A stretch of 64,000 nucleotides of DNA from Meridianimaribacter flavus (GCF_004366715.1 NZ_SOQZ01000001.1:248001-312000), one strand, 5' to 3'. Shown: positions 26,439-36,312, numbered from the stretch's first letter. The notes: generated by a model from the letters alone, not told the origin. Program-made: numbers and translations.

Positions 26439-27791
26439 ATGGCTAAAATAAAAGCTACAGATTTAGGGACGCAACCCATAGGTAAGCTATTGATTAGACA
26501 AGCTGTACCAGCATCAATAGGTATATTGGTAATGTCTTTAAATATTTTAGTAGATACCATATTTGTTGGAAACTGGATTGGCTCTATTGCTATTGCTGCC
26601 ATTAATGTAGTATTGCCTGTATCATTTTTTATTGCAGCTCTAGGAATGAGTATTGGAGTAGGAGGTTCTTCAATAATATCAAGAGCGTTAGGGGCTGATA
26701 ATAAAGAAAAAGCCTTAAAAACCTTTGGTAACCAAATAACTTTAACGCTTTTATTTACCTCAACTTTAGCAGTTTTTGGATTAGCTTATGTAGATAGTAT
26801 TATTCCTGCTTTTGGAGGTAAAGGGGCTATTTTTGAACCTGCTAAAATTTACTACACAATTGTGCTATATGGAGTGCCATTTTTAGCACTGAGCATGATG
26901 GGAAATACTGTCATAAGAGCAGAAGGTAAACCTAAATTTGCCATGTATGCAATGATGATTCCTTCAGTTGGAAACCTTATTCTAGACTATGTATTTATTA
27001 ATGTTTTAGATTTTGGCATGCAAGGAGCTGCTTGGGCTACTACTGGATCTTATGTTTTATGTTTAGGGTTTATTATTTGGTTTTTCTTTTCTAAACACTC
27101 CGAATTAAAAATAAACCTATCACATTTTAGGTTGCAAAAAAGTATAATTTCAGAAATTGGTTCGCTTGGGTTTGTCACTTTAGCTAGACAAGCTGTGGTA
27201 AGCATTACTTACTTGTTTATGAATAACATATTATTCAATTTAGGAGGAGAAACTTCGGTAACAGCCTATGCTATAGTTGGTAGAATGCTCATGTTTGCGC
27301 TTTTTCCTGTGTATGGAATTACACAAGGATTTTTACCTATTGCAGGCTATAATTATGGTGCATTAGCTTATAGTAGAGTTAGAGAAACCATTAATACAGC
27401 TATTAAATATGCAGTAATTTTAGCAACAATGGTTTTTGTGTTGCTTATGGTATTTCCTGAGTTTATTACAAGATTATTTACGCACGATGCTGAAGTTATT
27501 AAGCAAACACCTAGTGCAATGCGTTGGGTATTTGCTGCTACACCAATAATTGCAGTACAGTTGATAGGAGCAGCGTATTTTCAAGCTATAGGAAAAGCGA
27601 CTCCAGCATTATTATTAACCTTAACACGACAAGGCTTTTTCTTTATTCCTTTGATATTTATTTTACCAGAGTTTTATGGAGAATTAGGTGTGTGGATGTC
27701 ATTTCCAATTGCTGATGTGTTATCTACCTTGGTTACAGCCTACTTTTTACATCGTGAAGTCAAGTTAAAATTGGTGTCAGAATCTAATTAA
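26439..27791 (+). CDS. MATE-family multidrug/solute efflux protein
   Basis: 450 residues with about twelve hydrophobic helices and the two-fold MATE layout. The first half has an IGKLLIRQAVPASIG start and a GVGGSSIISRALG loop. The second half shows VTAYAIVGRMLMFALFP and QGFLPIAGYNYGA, the classic MATE repeat signature. It should export cationic drugs or metabolites in exchange for Na+ or H+. It follows hemH by eight bases, so it is likely cotranscribed; a link to porphyrin export is conceivable but unsupported. Confidence 0.9.
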   Translation: MAKIKATDLGTQPIGKLLIRQAVPASIGILVMSLNILVDTIFVGNWIGSIAIAAINVVLPVSFFIAALGMSIGVGGSSIISRALGADNKEKALKTFGNQITLTLLFTSTLAVFGLAYVDSIIPAFGGKGAIFEPAKIYYTIVLYGVPFLALSMMGNTVIRAEGKPKFAMYAMMIPSVGNLILDYVFINVLDFGMQGAAWATTGSYVLCLGFIIWFFFSKHSELKINLSHFRLQKSIISEIGSLGFVTLARQAVVSITYLFMNNILFNLGGETSVTAYAIVGRMLMFALFPVYGITQGFLPIAGYNYGALAYSRVRETINTAIKYAVILATMVFVLLMVFPEFITRLFTHDAEVIKQTPSAMRWVFAATPIIAVQLIGAAYFQAIGKATPALLLTLTRQGFFFIPLIFILPEFYGELGVWMSFPIADVLSTLVTAYFLHREVKLKLVSESN

Positions 27792-27841
27792 CCGTATTTA
27801 ATTATTATTTTTAGTCCACATTGATATTAAAACCAACCAAA

Positions 27842-30800
27842 ATGAAACGCTCTTTTCTGTTTTCGCTATGTCTAATTTTTACAACCTTAAATTTTAATGC
27901 TCAAGATTTTGAACAATCTGATTTTTCTGCTTTAGAGTATCGTTTAATCGGTCCTTTTAGAGGAGGAAGAAGTGCAGCAGTAACAGGTGTGCCAAACCAA
28001 CCTAATCTATATTACTTTGGTGCAACAGGAGGAGGAATTTGGAAAACAAAAGATGGAGGACGAAGCTGGGAAAATATTTCCGATGGTTTTTTTGGCGGAA
28101 GTATAGGAGCCATTACAGTATCTAAAAGTGACCCAAACGTGATATATGTTGGTGGAGGAGAAAAAACCGTTCGTGGTAATGTATCTTCAGGATATGGTAT
28201 TTGGAAAAGTGTTGATGCAGGAAAAACATGGACATCTTCAGGATTAAAAACGTCTCGTCATATACCAAGAATTGCAGTAGATCCAACAAACCACAATATC
28301 GTTTATGCAGGTGTGTTAGGTAATATCTATAAACCAACCCAAGAAAGAGGTGTTTATAAAAGTACAGATGGTGGAGCAACATGGAAAAAAACATTATTTG
28401 CTAACAACCAAGCAGGAGTTGTCGACTTATTGATTGACCCAACCAACCCTAGAATTTTATATGCTTCAACATGGAATGTACAACGAACGCCTTACAGCTT
28501 AAGTTCAGGTGGAGAAGGATCTGCACTTTGGAAAAGTACTGATAGAGGTGAAACCTGGACAGAAATATCAATCAATGAAGGGTTTGCCGAAGGTACTTTA
28601 GGTATTATAGGAGTGTCAGTATCACCAATAAACAATCAACGTGTTTGGGCTATGGTTGAAAATAAAGATCAAGGCGGTTTGTATAGAAGTGATAATGGAG
28701 GAGAAACTTGGACTAAAGTTAATAGTGATAGAAACTTACGACAAAGAGCGTGGTATTATACTAGAGTTTATGCTGATACCAAAGATGTAGATGTAGTATA
28801 TGTGCTAAACGTAAGATACCATAAAAGTACTGATGGAGGTAAAACATTTAGTTCGCATAATGCACCACATGGAGACCATCATGATTTATGGATAGCACCT
28901 GAAGATCCAAATAGAATGATTATTGGAGACGATGGAGGAGCTCAGGTAACTTATGATGGAGGAGAAACCTGGAGCACCTATCACAACCAGCCAACATCAC
29001 AATTTTATCGTGTTACAACCGATAATCATTTTCCGTATCGTATTTATGCAGCACAACAAGACAATTCTACAGTAAGAATTTCGCATAGAACAGATGGACG
29101 ATATATTACTGAAGATGATTGGGAGTCAACTGCTGGTGGAGAATCGGCTCATATTGCAGTAGACCCAGAAGATAACGACATAGTTTATGGTGGAAGTTAT
29201 GACGGATTTTTAACACGATTAAATCACAAAACAGGTACTGTAAGAGCTATAAACGTATGGCCTGATAACCCAATGGGACATGGAGCTGAAGGTATGAAAT
29301 ATCGTTTTCAATGGAATTTTCCAATACTGTTTTCTAAGCATAATCCTAACCGACTATACACGTTTTCTCAACATGTTCATGTTACTGAAAATGAAGGGCA
29401 ATCTTGGGATATTATAAGTCCTGACTTAACACGAAATGATCCTGAAAAATTAAAATCTTCAGGAGGACCTATTACTCAAGACAATACTTCGGTAGAATAT
29501 TACTGTACCATTTTTGCTGCTCAAGAATCTCCAATTACCGAAGGTTTACTTTGGGTTGGTAGTGATGATGGATTAATTCATGTTACCAAAGATGGAGGAA
29601 AAAGCTGGGAAAATGTTACACCTAAGGGAATGCCTGAATGGATGATGATTAACAGTATTGAACCAAGTGCTTTTGATGCTGGCACATGTTATGTTGCTGG
29701 TACAAAGTATAAAACAGGAGATTTCACACCTTATTTGTATAAAACAACCGATTACGGAAAAACTTGGAAAAAAATCACTGATGGAATTAATTCAGAACAT
29801 TTTACCAGAGTTCTTAGAGAAGACCCAAAACAAAAAGGATTGTTGTACGCAGGAACAGAAACAGGAATGTATATTTCGTTTAATGATGGAAAAAACTGGC
29901 AACCATTTCAGTTAAATCTTCCTATTGTTCCTATTACAGATTTGACGATTAAAGATAATAATTTAATTGTTGCAACTCAAGGACGAAGCCTTTGGATTAT
30001 TGATGATTTAACAGTGTTACATCAACTGTATGGTTCTTCTTCCGAAGGAAATAAATTATTCAAACCAAAAGACACCTACAGGATGAGTGCTGGTTATAGA
30101 ACAGGAAGTAAAACAGCAGGAACCAATCATCCTAATGGAGTAATGGCCTATTTTGATTTAAACAAATATGATAAAGAAAACGATGAGGTGTCTTTGACGT
30201 TTTTCAATCAAAAAGGAGATACTATCAATTCGTTTTCTACTAAAAACAAAAAGAAAAATACATTAGAAGTTAAAGAAGGAATGAACCAATTTGTTTGGGA
30301 CATGACATACGATGGAGCCGAAAAACTAGATGATATGATTTTATGGTGGGCAAGTCTTGATGGCCCAAGAGCAATACCAGGAACTTATAAAGTAAGCTTA
30401 AATGTAAACAGTAATGTTACTTCCCAAACATTTAATATTGTTGCTGACCCAAGAGCTGAAAGTTCTCAGGCAGATATGCAAAAACAGTTTGATTTTATTA
30501 CTGATGTGAATAAAACCATGGACAAAGCACATAAGTCCATTAAAAAAATAAGAAACATAAAAGAACAGCTCACAGCCTTTGAAACGCAATATAAAGGGAA
30601 TGACGATTTAAAAGAGTTGCTAGAAGCTGCCAAGAAACTAAAAGAAGACTTTACTAAAATTGAAGAAGCATTATATCAAACTCAAAATAGAAGTGGACAA
30701 GACCCTTTAAACTTCCCAATAAGACTAACAAATAAGCTGGGACACCTTAATGCCTTAGTTGGTATGGGAGATTTTGCACCAACTGATCAGGATGTAGCTG

Positions 30801-30931
30801 TAAAAAATGAATTGACTAAAAAAATCAATGTACAATTAGATGCGTTTAATCAATTAATAAATACTGAAATCAGTGCTTTTAATACAGCATTTAACGAAAA
30901 ACAATTAAACTACCTATTTGTTGAAGATTAA
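27842..30931 (+). CDS. Exported sortilin/VPS10-like beta-propeller protein
   Basis: 1029 residues with a signal peptide (about 1-20, ending FNAQ). The body is built of BNR/Asp-box repeats (S-x-D-x-G-x-T-W), e.g. STDGGATW, STDRGETW, SDNGGETW and TKDGGKSWE, forming the ten-bladed-type propeller of sortilin-like 'glycosyl hydrolase' proteins. A C-terminal part (about 760-1029) has a beta domain with KEGMNQFVWDMTYDGAE and then a coiled-coil-rich tail. No glycosidase active site is evident. There is no type IX sorting domain, so a periplasmic or membrane-associated place is likely. I start at ATG 27842 (MKRSFLF), before a normal signal peptide; the in-frame TTG 21 bases upstream is less likely. 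Confidence 0.87.
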   Translation: MKRSFLFSLCLIFTTLNFNAQDFEQSDFSALEYRLIGPFRGGRSAAVTGVPNQPNLYYFGATGGGIWKTKDGGRSWENISDGFFGGSIGAITVSKSDPNVIYVGGGEKTVRGNVSSGYGIWKSVDAGKTWTSSGLKTSRHIPRIAVDPTNHNIVYAGVLGNIYKPTQERGVYKSTDGGATWKKTLFANNQAGVVDLLIDPTNPRILYASTWNVQRTPYSLSSGGEGSALWKSTDRGETWTEISINEGFAEGTLGIIGVSVSPINNQRVWAMVENKDQGGLYRSDNGGETWTKVNSDRNLRQRAWYYTRVYADTKDVDVVYVLNVRYHKSTDGGKTFSSHNAPHGDHHDLWIAPEDPNRMIIGDDGGAQVTYDGGETWSTYHNQPTSQFYRVTTDNHFPYRIYAAQQDNSTVRISHRTDGRYITEDDWESTAGGESAHIAVDPEDNDIVYGGSYDGFLTRLNHKTGTVRAINVWPDNPMGHGAEGMKYRFQWNFPILFSKHNPNRLYTFSQHVHVTENEGQSWDIISPDLTRNDPEKLKSSGGPITQDNTSVEYYCTIFAAQESPITEGLLWVGSDDGLIHVTKDGGKSWENVTPKGMPEWMMINSIEPSAFDAGTCYVAGTKYKTGDFTPYLYKTTDYGKTWKKITDGINSEHFTRVLREDPKQKGLLYAGTETGMYISFNDGKNWQPFQLNLPIVPITDLTIKDNNLIVATQGRSLWIIDDLTVLHQLYGSSSEGNKLFKPKDTYRMSAGYRTGSKTAGTNHPNGVMAYFDLNKYDKENDEVSLTFFNQKGDTINSFSTKNKKKNTLEVKEGMNQFVWDMTYDGAEKLDDMILWWASLDGPRAIPGTYKVSLNVNSNVTSQTFNIVADPRAESSQADMQKQFDFITDVNKTMDKAHKSIKKIRNIKEQLTAFETQYKGNDDLKELLEAAKKLKEDFTKIEEALYQTQNRSGQDPLNFPIRLTNKLGHLNALVGMGDFAPTDQDVAVKNELTKKINVQLDAFNQLINTEISAFNTAFNEKQLNYLFVED

Positions 30932-31479
30932 TGGAATATTATAATTACATAAAGGCATTACACCTCATTTTTGTGGTCACTTGGTTTGCAGGTTTGTTTT
31001 ACATTCCTAGATTGTTTGTGTATCATATTGAAGCGTCTCAAAAACCATCTCCTGAAAAGGAAATTCTTTCTGAACAACTCAAGTTAATGACCAAACGATT
31101 ATGGACTATCATTACATGGCCTTCAGCTATTTTAGCTACCATTTTTGCGGTTTGGTTGCTTATACTCATACCAAGTTGGTTACAACAACCTTGGATGCAT
31201 GTAAAACTCACATTTGTAGTGTTACTCTTTATCTATCATTATAAAACGCATGTGTTTTACAAACAGTTGCAGCAAGATGATATAAGGAAGACCTCAAACT
31301 TTATGCGATTATGGAATGAAGGAGCAACATTTATCCTTTTTGCTGTGGTGTTTTTAGTCATTTTAAAAAACGCTATTTCTTGGGTTTTTGGTGTTATAGG
31401 TTTGGTGGTTTTAGCAATACTTTTAATGCTAGGATTTAAAATGTACAAGCGCATTAGAGAAAAAAATAAGAGACCTTAA
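30931..31479 (+). CDS. hemJ: Protoporphyrinogen IX oxidase HemJ (CopD-like membrane protein)
   Basis: 182 residues, four to five membrane helices. It has the N-terminal KALHLIFVVTWFAGLFYIPR motif with conserved His11 and the mid-protein MHVKLTFV motif with Lys92, both diagnostic for HemJ, the haem-containing protoporphyrinogen oxidase that stands in for HemG or HemY. It catalyses the step between HemF and HemH, both encoded nearby. The start ATG shares one base with the stop of the upstream gene (TAATG). No hemY or hemG occurs in the window, so this is probably the cell's enzyme for this step. Confidence 0.88.
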   Translation: MEYYNYIKALHLIFVVTWFAGLFYIPRLFVYHIEASQKPSPEKEILSEQLKLMTKRLWTIITWPSAILATIFAVWLLILIPSWLQQPWMHVKLTFVVLLFIYHYKTHVFYKQLQQDDIRKTSNFMRLWNEGATFILFAVVFLVILKNAISWVFGVIGLVVLAILLMLGFKMYKRIREKNKRP

Positions 31480-31556
31480 ATGCATTTTTCTGTTTTTTAA
31501 AACACCTTAGGTGGTTTGGTGCGATTATTGTTATCTTTAGCTTCACAAGCTATTAC

Positions 31557-33014
31557 ATGAAACTAAAAAAACTCTCCTTACGATTTAGAATTTTTATAGC
31601 CATGATACTATTGGTATTATTGGCTTCTATTTTAATAGCTATTGTTACCATTTATCAGTATAATGAAGAAGCTCAAGACTATCACAAAGAACGACTAGAG
31701 CGTAAAGAAGAAAACATAAAAAGTAGTATTGATTTTACCATTAAAGAAACTACTTATCCTGTAAACACTGAGAATATTCCGTTGATATTTAAGGAAAAAA
31801 TCCATGAGATTGCAACCATTCATAAATTGCAAATTAACCTTTATGATTTAGATGGAACTATACTAAAAAGTTCTAAAGAAAGCTTTTCAAAAAACGATAC
31901 TATAACTAAATGCATTGATGTTGAAATACTGAATGCTATTTCTAATACTGCCGAACATAGATATGTAATTAAACGTGTTGAAAACGGGAAGAATTATCAA
32001 TCGTCATACTCTTACATTACAGATACTAAATTTAAGCCTTTAGCTATATTGAATTTACCTTATCTTGAAGACGACGATTTCTTAAACAAAGAGCTTAGAG
32101 AGTTTTTAGAGCGTTTGTCGTATGCTTATTTGGTTATGCTGCTTATTGCTATTGGATTGGCGTATTTGCTGTCAAAATACATTACAAAATCACTTAAAAC
32201 CATAAGTGATAAAATGAATGAAACACGACTGGAAAAGCGAAACAAGAAAATTGAAATCGCGTCCTCTAGCGAAGAAATTGAAACGCTTGTAAAATCGTAC
32301 AATAGTATGATTGATGAACTCGAAGAAAGTGCAGTAAAATTAGCCACTAGCGAACGTGAACAAGCTTGGAGAGAAATGGCAAAACAGGTAGCTCACGAAA
32401 TTAAAAATCCGTTAACTCCAATGCGTTTGAGTGTACAAAGTTTTCAGCGTAAGTTTGATGCCAACGATCCTGATATCGATAAAAAAGTGAATGAGTACAG
32501 TAAAACACTTATTCAGCAAATTGATACCATGAGTTCTATAGCTTCGGCGTTTTCAAACTTTGCTAAAATGCCAGCTCAAAAGAATGAAATACTTAATGTG
32601 GTTGAAATTACTAAGCTAGCACTGGATATTTTTAGTGAAGAGTACATTCATTTTATTTCTGATAAGGAGCATATTAATGCTAAATTTGATAGAACCCAAC
32701 TTATAAGAGTTATTACAAACCTTGTAAAAAACGGTACACAAGCCATTCCTGAAGAGCAAAAGGATAAGAAAATTGTGGTGAATGTTTCAGAAGTTGAAGA
32801 CCAAGTACTTATCACAATATCTGATAATGGTGTAGGTATTTCCGAAGAAAATAAAGAGAAAATCTTTGAACCAAAATTCACAACTAAGTCAAGCGGAATG
32901 GGTCTTGGATTGGCAATGGTAAAAAACATTGTGGAAACTTATAAAGGAAATATTACCTTTACAACACAAAAAAATAAAGGCACCACTTTTAAAGTGTCTT
33001 TTCCAAAACAATAA
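31557..33014 (+). CDS. Membrane sensor histidine kinase, NtrY-like
   Basis: 485 residues. Membrane helices at about 11-33 and 187-207 enclose a periplasmic sensor region of about 150 residues. A HAMP-like linker follows, then an H-box [14 protein letters not shown] with phospho-acceptor His280 and an ATPase domain with the N-box [16 protein letters not shown] and [14 protein letters not shown]. The NPLTPMR H-box is typical of NtrY/AtoS-type kinases, which usually act with an NtrC-like regulator. No response regulator is in the window. It is followed two bases later by an enoyl-CoA hydratase gene. Confidence 0.92.
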   Translation: MKLKKLSLRFRIFIAMILLVLLASILIAIVTIYQYNEEAQDYHKERLERKEENIKSSIDFTIKETTYPVNTENIPLIFKEKIHEIATIHKLQINLYDLDGTILKSSKESFSKNDTITKCIDVEILNAISNTAEHRYVIKRVENGKNYQSSYSYITDTKFKPLAILNLPYLEDDDFLNKELREFLERLSYAYLVMLLIAIGLAYLLSKYITKSLKTISDKMNETRLEKRNKKIEIASSSEEIETLVKSYNSMIDELEESAVKLATSEREQAWREMAKQVAHEIKNPLTPMRLSVQSFQRKFDANDPDIDKKVNEYSKTLIQQIDTMSSIASAFSNFAKMPAQKNEILNVVEITKLALDIFSEEYIHFISDKEHINAKFDRTQLIRVITNLVKNGTQAIPEEQKDKKIVVNVSEVEDQVLITISDNGVGISEENKEKIFEPKFTTKSSGMGLGLAMVKNIVETYKGNITFTTQKNKGTTFKVSFPKQ

Positions 33015-33016
33015 CC

Positions 33017-33799
33017 ATGGATTTCCAAAATATTCTTTTTCAAGTCAATAACAGTATTGCGCAAATAACTATAAACAGACCTAGCAAACTCAACGCTTTA
33101 AACAAAGCAACCATACAAGAGCTTCACGAGGCTTTTGATACTGCTGATAAGGACAAAGCAGTTAAAGTTATTATAGTTACAGGAAGTGGTGAAAAGGCAT
33201 TTGTTGCAGGAGCTGATATTAGTGAGTTTGCACATTTTGATGTTGAAAACGGAAGCAAATTGGCACAAAAAGGACAAGAATTATTGTTCGATTTTGTTGA
33301 AAACCTATCCACTCCTGTTATTGCCGCAGTTAACGGTTTTGCACTTGGTGGCGGACTAGAGTTGGCAATGGCTTGCCATTTTAGAGTAGCGAGCGACAAT
33401 GCAAAAATGGGCTTACCAGAAACCTCTCTTGGTGTTATTCCTGGTTATGGTGGTACGCAACGTTTACCACAACTTATTGGTAAAGGTCGTGCTATGGAGT
33501 TGGTAATGACTGCTGGTATGATTGATGCGCAAACAGCCTTAAGTTATGGTTTGGTAAACCATGTCACTACACAAGACGACTTATTGCCTTTAGCTGAAAA
33601 AATTGCAGGTAAAATTATGCGAAACTCCTCTGTGGCAATTAGTAAAGCTATTAAAGCTGTAAATGCCAATTTTAAAGATGGTGTTGATGGTTTTGCTATT
33701 GAAATTGAAGAATTTGGTAACTGCTTTGGAACCGAAGATTTTGCCGAAGGAACTACCGCATTTTTAGAAAAGCGTAAAGCTGATTTTCCTGGGAAATAG
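33017..33799 (+). CDS. Enoyl-CoA hydratase
   Basis: 260-residue crotonase-fold enzyme that hydrates trans-2-enoyl-CoA in beta-oxidation or related pathways. The oxyanion-hole motif is AFVAGADISEF (61-71). The catalytic glutamates are Glu115 (GGGLELAMAC) and Glu135 (LPETSLGVIPGYGGTQRL); both are present, which supports true hydratase activity (short-chain or crotonyl-CoA type). It is coupled to the kinase gene by a two-base gap. Confidence 0.93.
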   Translation: MDFQNILFQVNNSIAQITINRPSKLNALNKATIQELHEAFDTADKDKAVKVIIVTGSGEKAFVAGADISEFAHFDVENGSKLAQKGQELLFDFVENLSTPVIAAVNGFALGGGLELAMACHFRVASDNAKMGLPETSLGVIPGYGGTQRLPQLIGKGRAMELVMTAGMIDAQTALSYGLVNHVTTQDDLLPLAEKIAGKIMRNSSVAISKAIKAVNANFKDGVDGFAIEIEEFGNCFGTEDFAEGTTAFLEKRKADFPGK

Positions 33800-33828
33800 T
33801 TAGAATGAGCTATCCACATTTTTGTGTT

Positions 33829-34218
33829 TTAGTGCTTTTTCTTTTTTATTAATTCCTTTAATTCAACACATTTTTTATCCATAAAATGAAAATTTGGTAG
33901 TTTTAATTTTGATTCAATTCCGCCTGATTTGTAAATAATCCGATTATTTTTTATTTCAATAATTTTATCTAATTCAATCCGCTCAATTCCATTTTTCAAA
34001 TAAATATAACTGTCGTCAAATTCAATTTCATTTGGTTTGTCAAAAACCTTTTTCATTAGAATTAACGTATAAATCACAAATAAACAACAAAAAATAATTG
34101 CTCCGATTTCTTTAATCCAGATGCTATAAATTAGAAATCCTATTCCACCAATAAGAGCAATTCTTGTGCCTATATATTGAACATAATGCAGAGTAGTGTC
34201 AATTCGTTTTTTTGTCAT
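33829..34218 (-). CDS. Small membrane protein of unknown function
   Basis: 129 residues. Two adjacent hydrophobic helices (about 17-55) are followed by a soluble C-terminal part rich in Ile, Lys and Asp (IELDKIIEIKNNRIIYKSGG) that looks like a short bacterial PH-like beta domain; I do not recognise a family. It lies alone, against the direction of both neighbours, with repeat-like sequence just upstream (34275-34310), which fits a recently gained accessory gene. Confidence 0.6.
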   Translation of the reverse strand: MTKKRIDTTLHYVQYIGTRIALIGGIGFLIYSIWIKEIGAIIFCCLFVIYTLILMKKVFDKPNEIEFDDSYIYLKNGIERIELDKIIEIKNNRIIYKSGGIESKLKLPNFHFMDKKCVELKELIKKKKH

Positions 34219-34274
34219 TTATTTTTGTCCGTAATCGTTTTGAGCATTACTTACAACCAGTGGCTATTGATAAA

Positions 34275-34310
34275 TATACAATGGTTTTAGCCGTATACAA
34301 TGTTGTATAG
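34275..34310. repeat. Palindromic, repeat-rich site upstream of the small membrane protein
   Basis: TATACAA-TG-TTGTATA is a perfect palindrome with seven-base arms (34294-34309). TATACAATG also occurs at about 34276, and GGCTA (34262) / TAGCC (about 34288) form a further inverted pair. This could fold like a recombination site, but it does not fit the integron attC core consensus. The rest of the 34219-34489 gap holds a hairpin AGAGTAT...ATACTCT with a T run (34359-34387), of uncertain role because genes diverge here. Confidence 0.4.
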
Positions 34311-34489
34311 CGTTTTATCCATTCTCTACGAATTTCGACTATTTATTTTATAAATTCAAGAGTATAAGTGATTTAATACTCTTTTTCGCGTTTGTTAATA
34401 ACCCATTTTGGTTTTAACAGTTTCAAGAGCAATTAATCCCTAATTTTAAGTCACCACTTTTTTAAGTACTCACTTTATACTTTACTGTT

Positions 34490-35563
34490 ATGAACCCAAA
34501 ACCTACCATAAAAGGACGTGGTGCACAACTAAACGTGCACAATAAATTCTTTGAATTCAGTCATGAAATCCGAGACGATTTTTTAGAATATTGTGCTAAA
34601 GAAGGCGAAGAGGCTGATAAAAACAAAACACTTTACTTACCTGTATTTCCTAAAACCATCGTTAATAAAGTAGAGAGTCCAGATGTTGGTATGGCGTATT
34701 CCATGAACATGTATCAAGGTTGCGAACAAGGTTGTATTTATTGCTATGCTAGAAACAGCCATGAGTTTTGGGGTTATAGTGCAGGATTGGATTTTGAACG
34801 TCGCATTTTGGTAAAAAAAGACGCTCCTAAACTTCTAGAGGCACTACTAAAAAAGAAAAGCTGGAAAGCGCATCCTATTGTTATGTCTGGTAATACGGAT
34901 TGCTATCAACCAGCCGAAAAAGAGTTTGAACTTACAAAGCAGTGTTTAGAAGTGTTTTTAAAATACAAGCATCCTGTGGCAATCATTACTAAAAACGCAT
35001 TAATATTAAGAGATTTGGAACTTTTAAAAGCCTTGGCAAAAGACAATCTAATCAACGTTAATATATCCATTACCTCATTGTCAGAAACTACAAGACGCGT
35101 TTTAGAACCACGAACAGCAACAATAAAAAAGCGGTTAGAAACAGTAAAAGTGTTATCGCAAAACAACATTCCTGTAAATGTGATGTTGGCACCTATAATT
35201 CCGTCTATAAATAGTCATGAAATTTTACCATTAGCAAAAGCAGTGTCTGACGCTGGAGCGTTGTCTATAGCGCATACCATTGTACGATTAAATGGAGCTA
35301 TTGGTGAGATTTTTGCCGATTGGATTAAAAAAACACTACCAGACAGAGCTGATAAAGTATTGCACCAAATTGAAAGTTGCCATGGTGGTAATCTCAACGA
35401 TTCGCGTTATGGAACACGCATGCGAGGAGAAGGTAAAATTGCTGAACAAATAAATATGCTAGTGCGATTAGCGCGTAAAAAATACTTTAAAGACAAGGCA
35501 ATGCCAAAGTTGAATACTGAACTGCATGAGCAGTATAAAGACGGACAGTTAAAGTTGTTTTAA
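34490..35563 (+). CDS. PA0069-family radical SAM protein
   Basis: 357 residues. The 4Fe-4S ligands are Cys78, Cys82 and Cys85 in GCEQGCIYCYARNSHEFWG, the C-x3-C-x2-C radical SAM motif. Later segments match the SPL/PA0069-like Rv2578c group: VMSGNTDCYQPAE, ISITSLSETTRRVLEPR and NDSRYGTRMRGEG. The reaction is unknown; relatives of spore photoproduct lyase act on nucleic acid, but there is no evidence for that here. Monocistronic, with a hairpin after the stop. Confidence 0.88.
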   Translation: MNPKPTIKGRGAQLNVHNKFFEFSHEIRDDFLEYCAKEGEEADKNKTLYLPVFPKTIVNKVESPDVGMAYSMNMYQGCEQGCIYCYARNSHEFWGYSAGLDFERRILVKKDAPKLLEALLKKKSWKAHPIVMSGNTDCYQPAEKEFELTKQCLEVFLKYKHPVAIITKNALILRDLELLKALAKDNLINVNISITSLSETTRRVLEPRTATIKKRLETVKVLSQNNIPVNVMLAPIIPSINSHEILPLAKAVSDAGALSIAHTIVRLNGAIGEIFADWIKKTLPDRADKVLHQIESCHGGNLNDSRYGTRMRGEGKIAEQINMLVRLARKKYFKDKAMPKLNTELHEQYKDGQLKLF

Positions 35564-35568
35564 AAAGT

Positions 35569-35595
35569 AAGCGGCAAACCTTTGGTTTGCCGCTT
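35569..35595. terminator. Hairpin between the radical SAM gene and a convergent gene
   Basis: Perfect 12-base stem AAGCGGCAAACC / GGTTTGCCGCTT with a TTT loop. The T run (complement of 35564-35568 and neighbours) is on the minus-strand side, so it is best as a terminator for the leftward gene 35633-36244, but may block both. Confidence 0.75.
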
Positions 35596-35632
35596 TACTA
35601 ACTAACATTCTAACATTATTTAAATAATCAAT

Positions 35633-36244
35633 TTAAATCATTTTTACGGTTTGGGTAAACTCTCTTCCATCTGTTTTTATTACAACTTTGTAATCTCCTG
35701 TGTTACCCTTCATTAATTTATAAACACGTTCAAAAATTTGAGAAGTGCTATCTATGTTTTCAGAATAGATTAATTCAAAATCTTTATGAGTAGCTTCATT
35801 ATTTGCATAATGAATTTCTAAACTTAAAGGCGCATTGTTTAACGAGAACTTTGATACAAACAAACGGTTATCTTCCATTCTCAAAATTGGTTTAAAGACC
35901 TTAGACTCTAAACTCTTATTAAATTCTACTCTGTTTTCTACAACTTTAAACGGAATGACATTAATTTCAACATCCTTGTTCAACTCAAAAAAGTAGTCTC
36001 CATTAGGAAGCTGAGTAAGGTCAAACAAATTATTGTATGTTCCTGTTGCGTTTATGGTTTCTTTATATAGTATAATACCATTAACATCTTTTATTAATAG
36101 TTGCTGTCCTTGTTTAACATCGTCTAATGCTAACATTGTTTTTTTCTCCTTACCAACTATTAAAGTAGCAGTTGCATTTGCGTTGGTTACCATGGCAGCA
36201 ATAATAGCTACCATAACGATACTGTTTTTAATTGCTTTTTTCAT
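35633..36244 (-). CDS. Exported protein of unknown function
   Basis: 203 residues with a signal peptide (about 1-27, ending NANATA). The rest is beta-rich: LALDDVKQGQQLLIKDVNGIILYKE is followed by FDLTQLPNGDYFFELNKD, a pattern seen in the 'secretion/Por-like' beta-sandwich domains of Bacteroidota, then a second similar beta block. It could be one or two Ig-like folds. There is no sorting domain and no enzyme motif. It has its own promoter-like element and terminator. I do not recognise a named family. Confidence 0.7.
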   Translation of the reverse strand: MKKAIKNSIVMVAIIAAMVTNANATATLIVGKEKKTMLALDDVKQGQQLLIKDVNGIILYKETINATGTYNNLFDLTQLPNGDYFFELNKDVEINVIPFKVVENRVEFNKSLESKVFKPILRMEDNRLFVSKFSLNNAPLSLEIHYANNEATHKDFELIYSENIDSTSQIFERVYKLMKGNTGDYKVVIKTDGREFTQTVKMI

Positions 36245-36281
36245 GACATATAAATATTTAGGTTAATAATTTTGGACACTT

Positions 36282-36312
36282 CAAAAGTACACTGAAACGC
36301 AAGGTTTAAAAA
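36282..36312 (-). promoter_or_regulatory. Promoter of the exported protein at 35633-36244
   Basis: Minus-strand TACTTTTG (36282-36289) fits TAnnTTTG. Nineteen bases upstream is TTTT (36309-36312), three of four to TTTG. It lies 38 bases before the start codon. Confidence 0.5.

Noticed and set aside
34275-34310. Integron attC site
   Set aside because: The RYYYAAC/GTTRRRY cores are not present, and there is no integrase in the window.
34359-34387. Terminator AGAGTAT/ATACTCT with T run
   Set aside because: It lies between divergent genes, with no transcript to end on the plus strand, so it is not called as a terminator.
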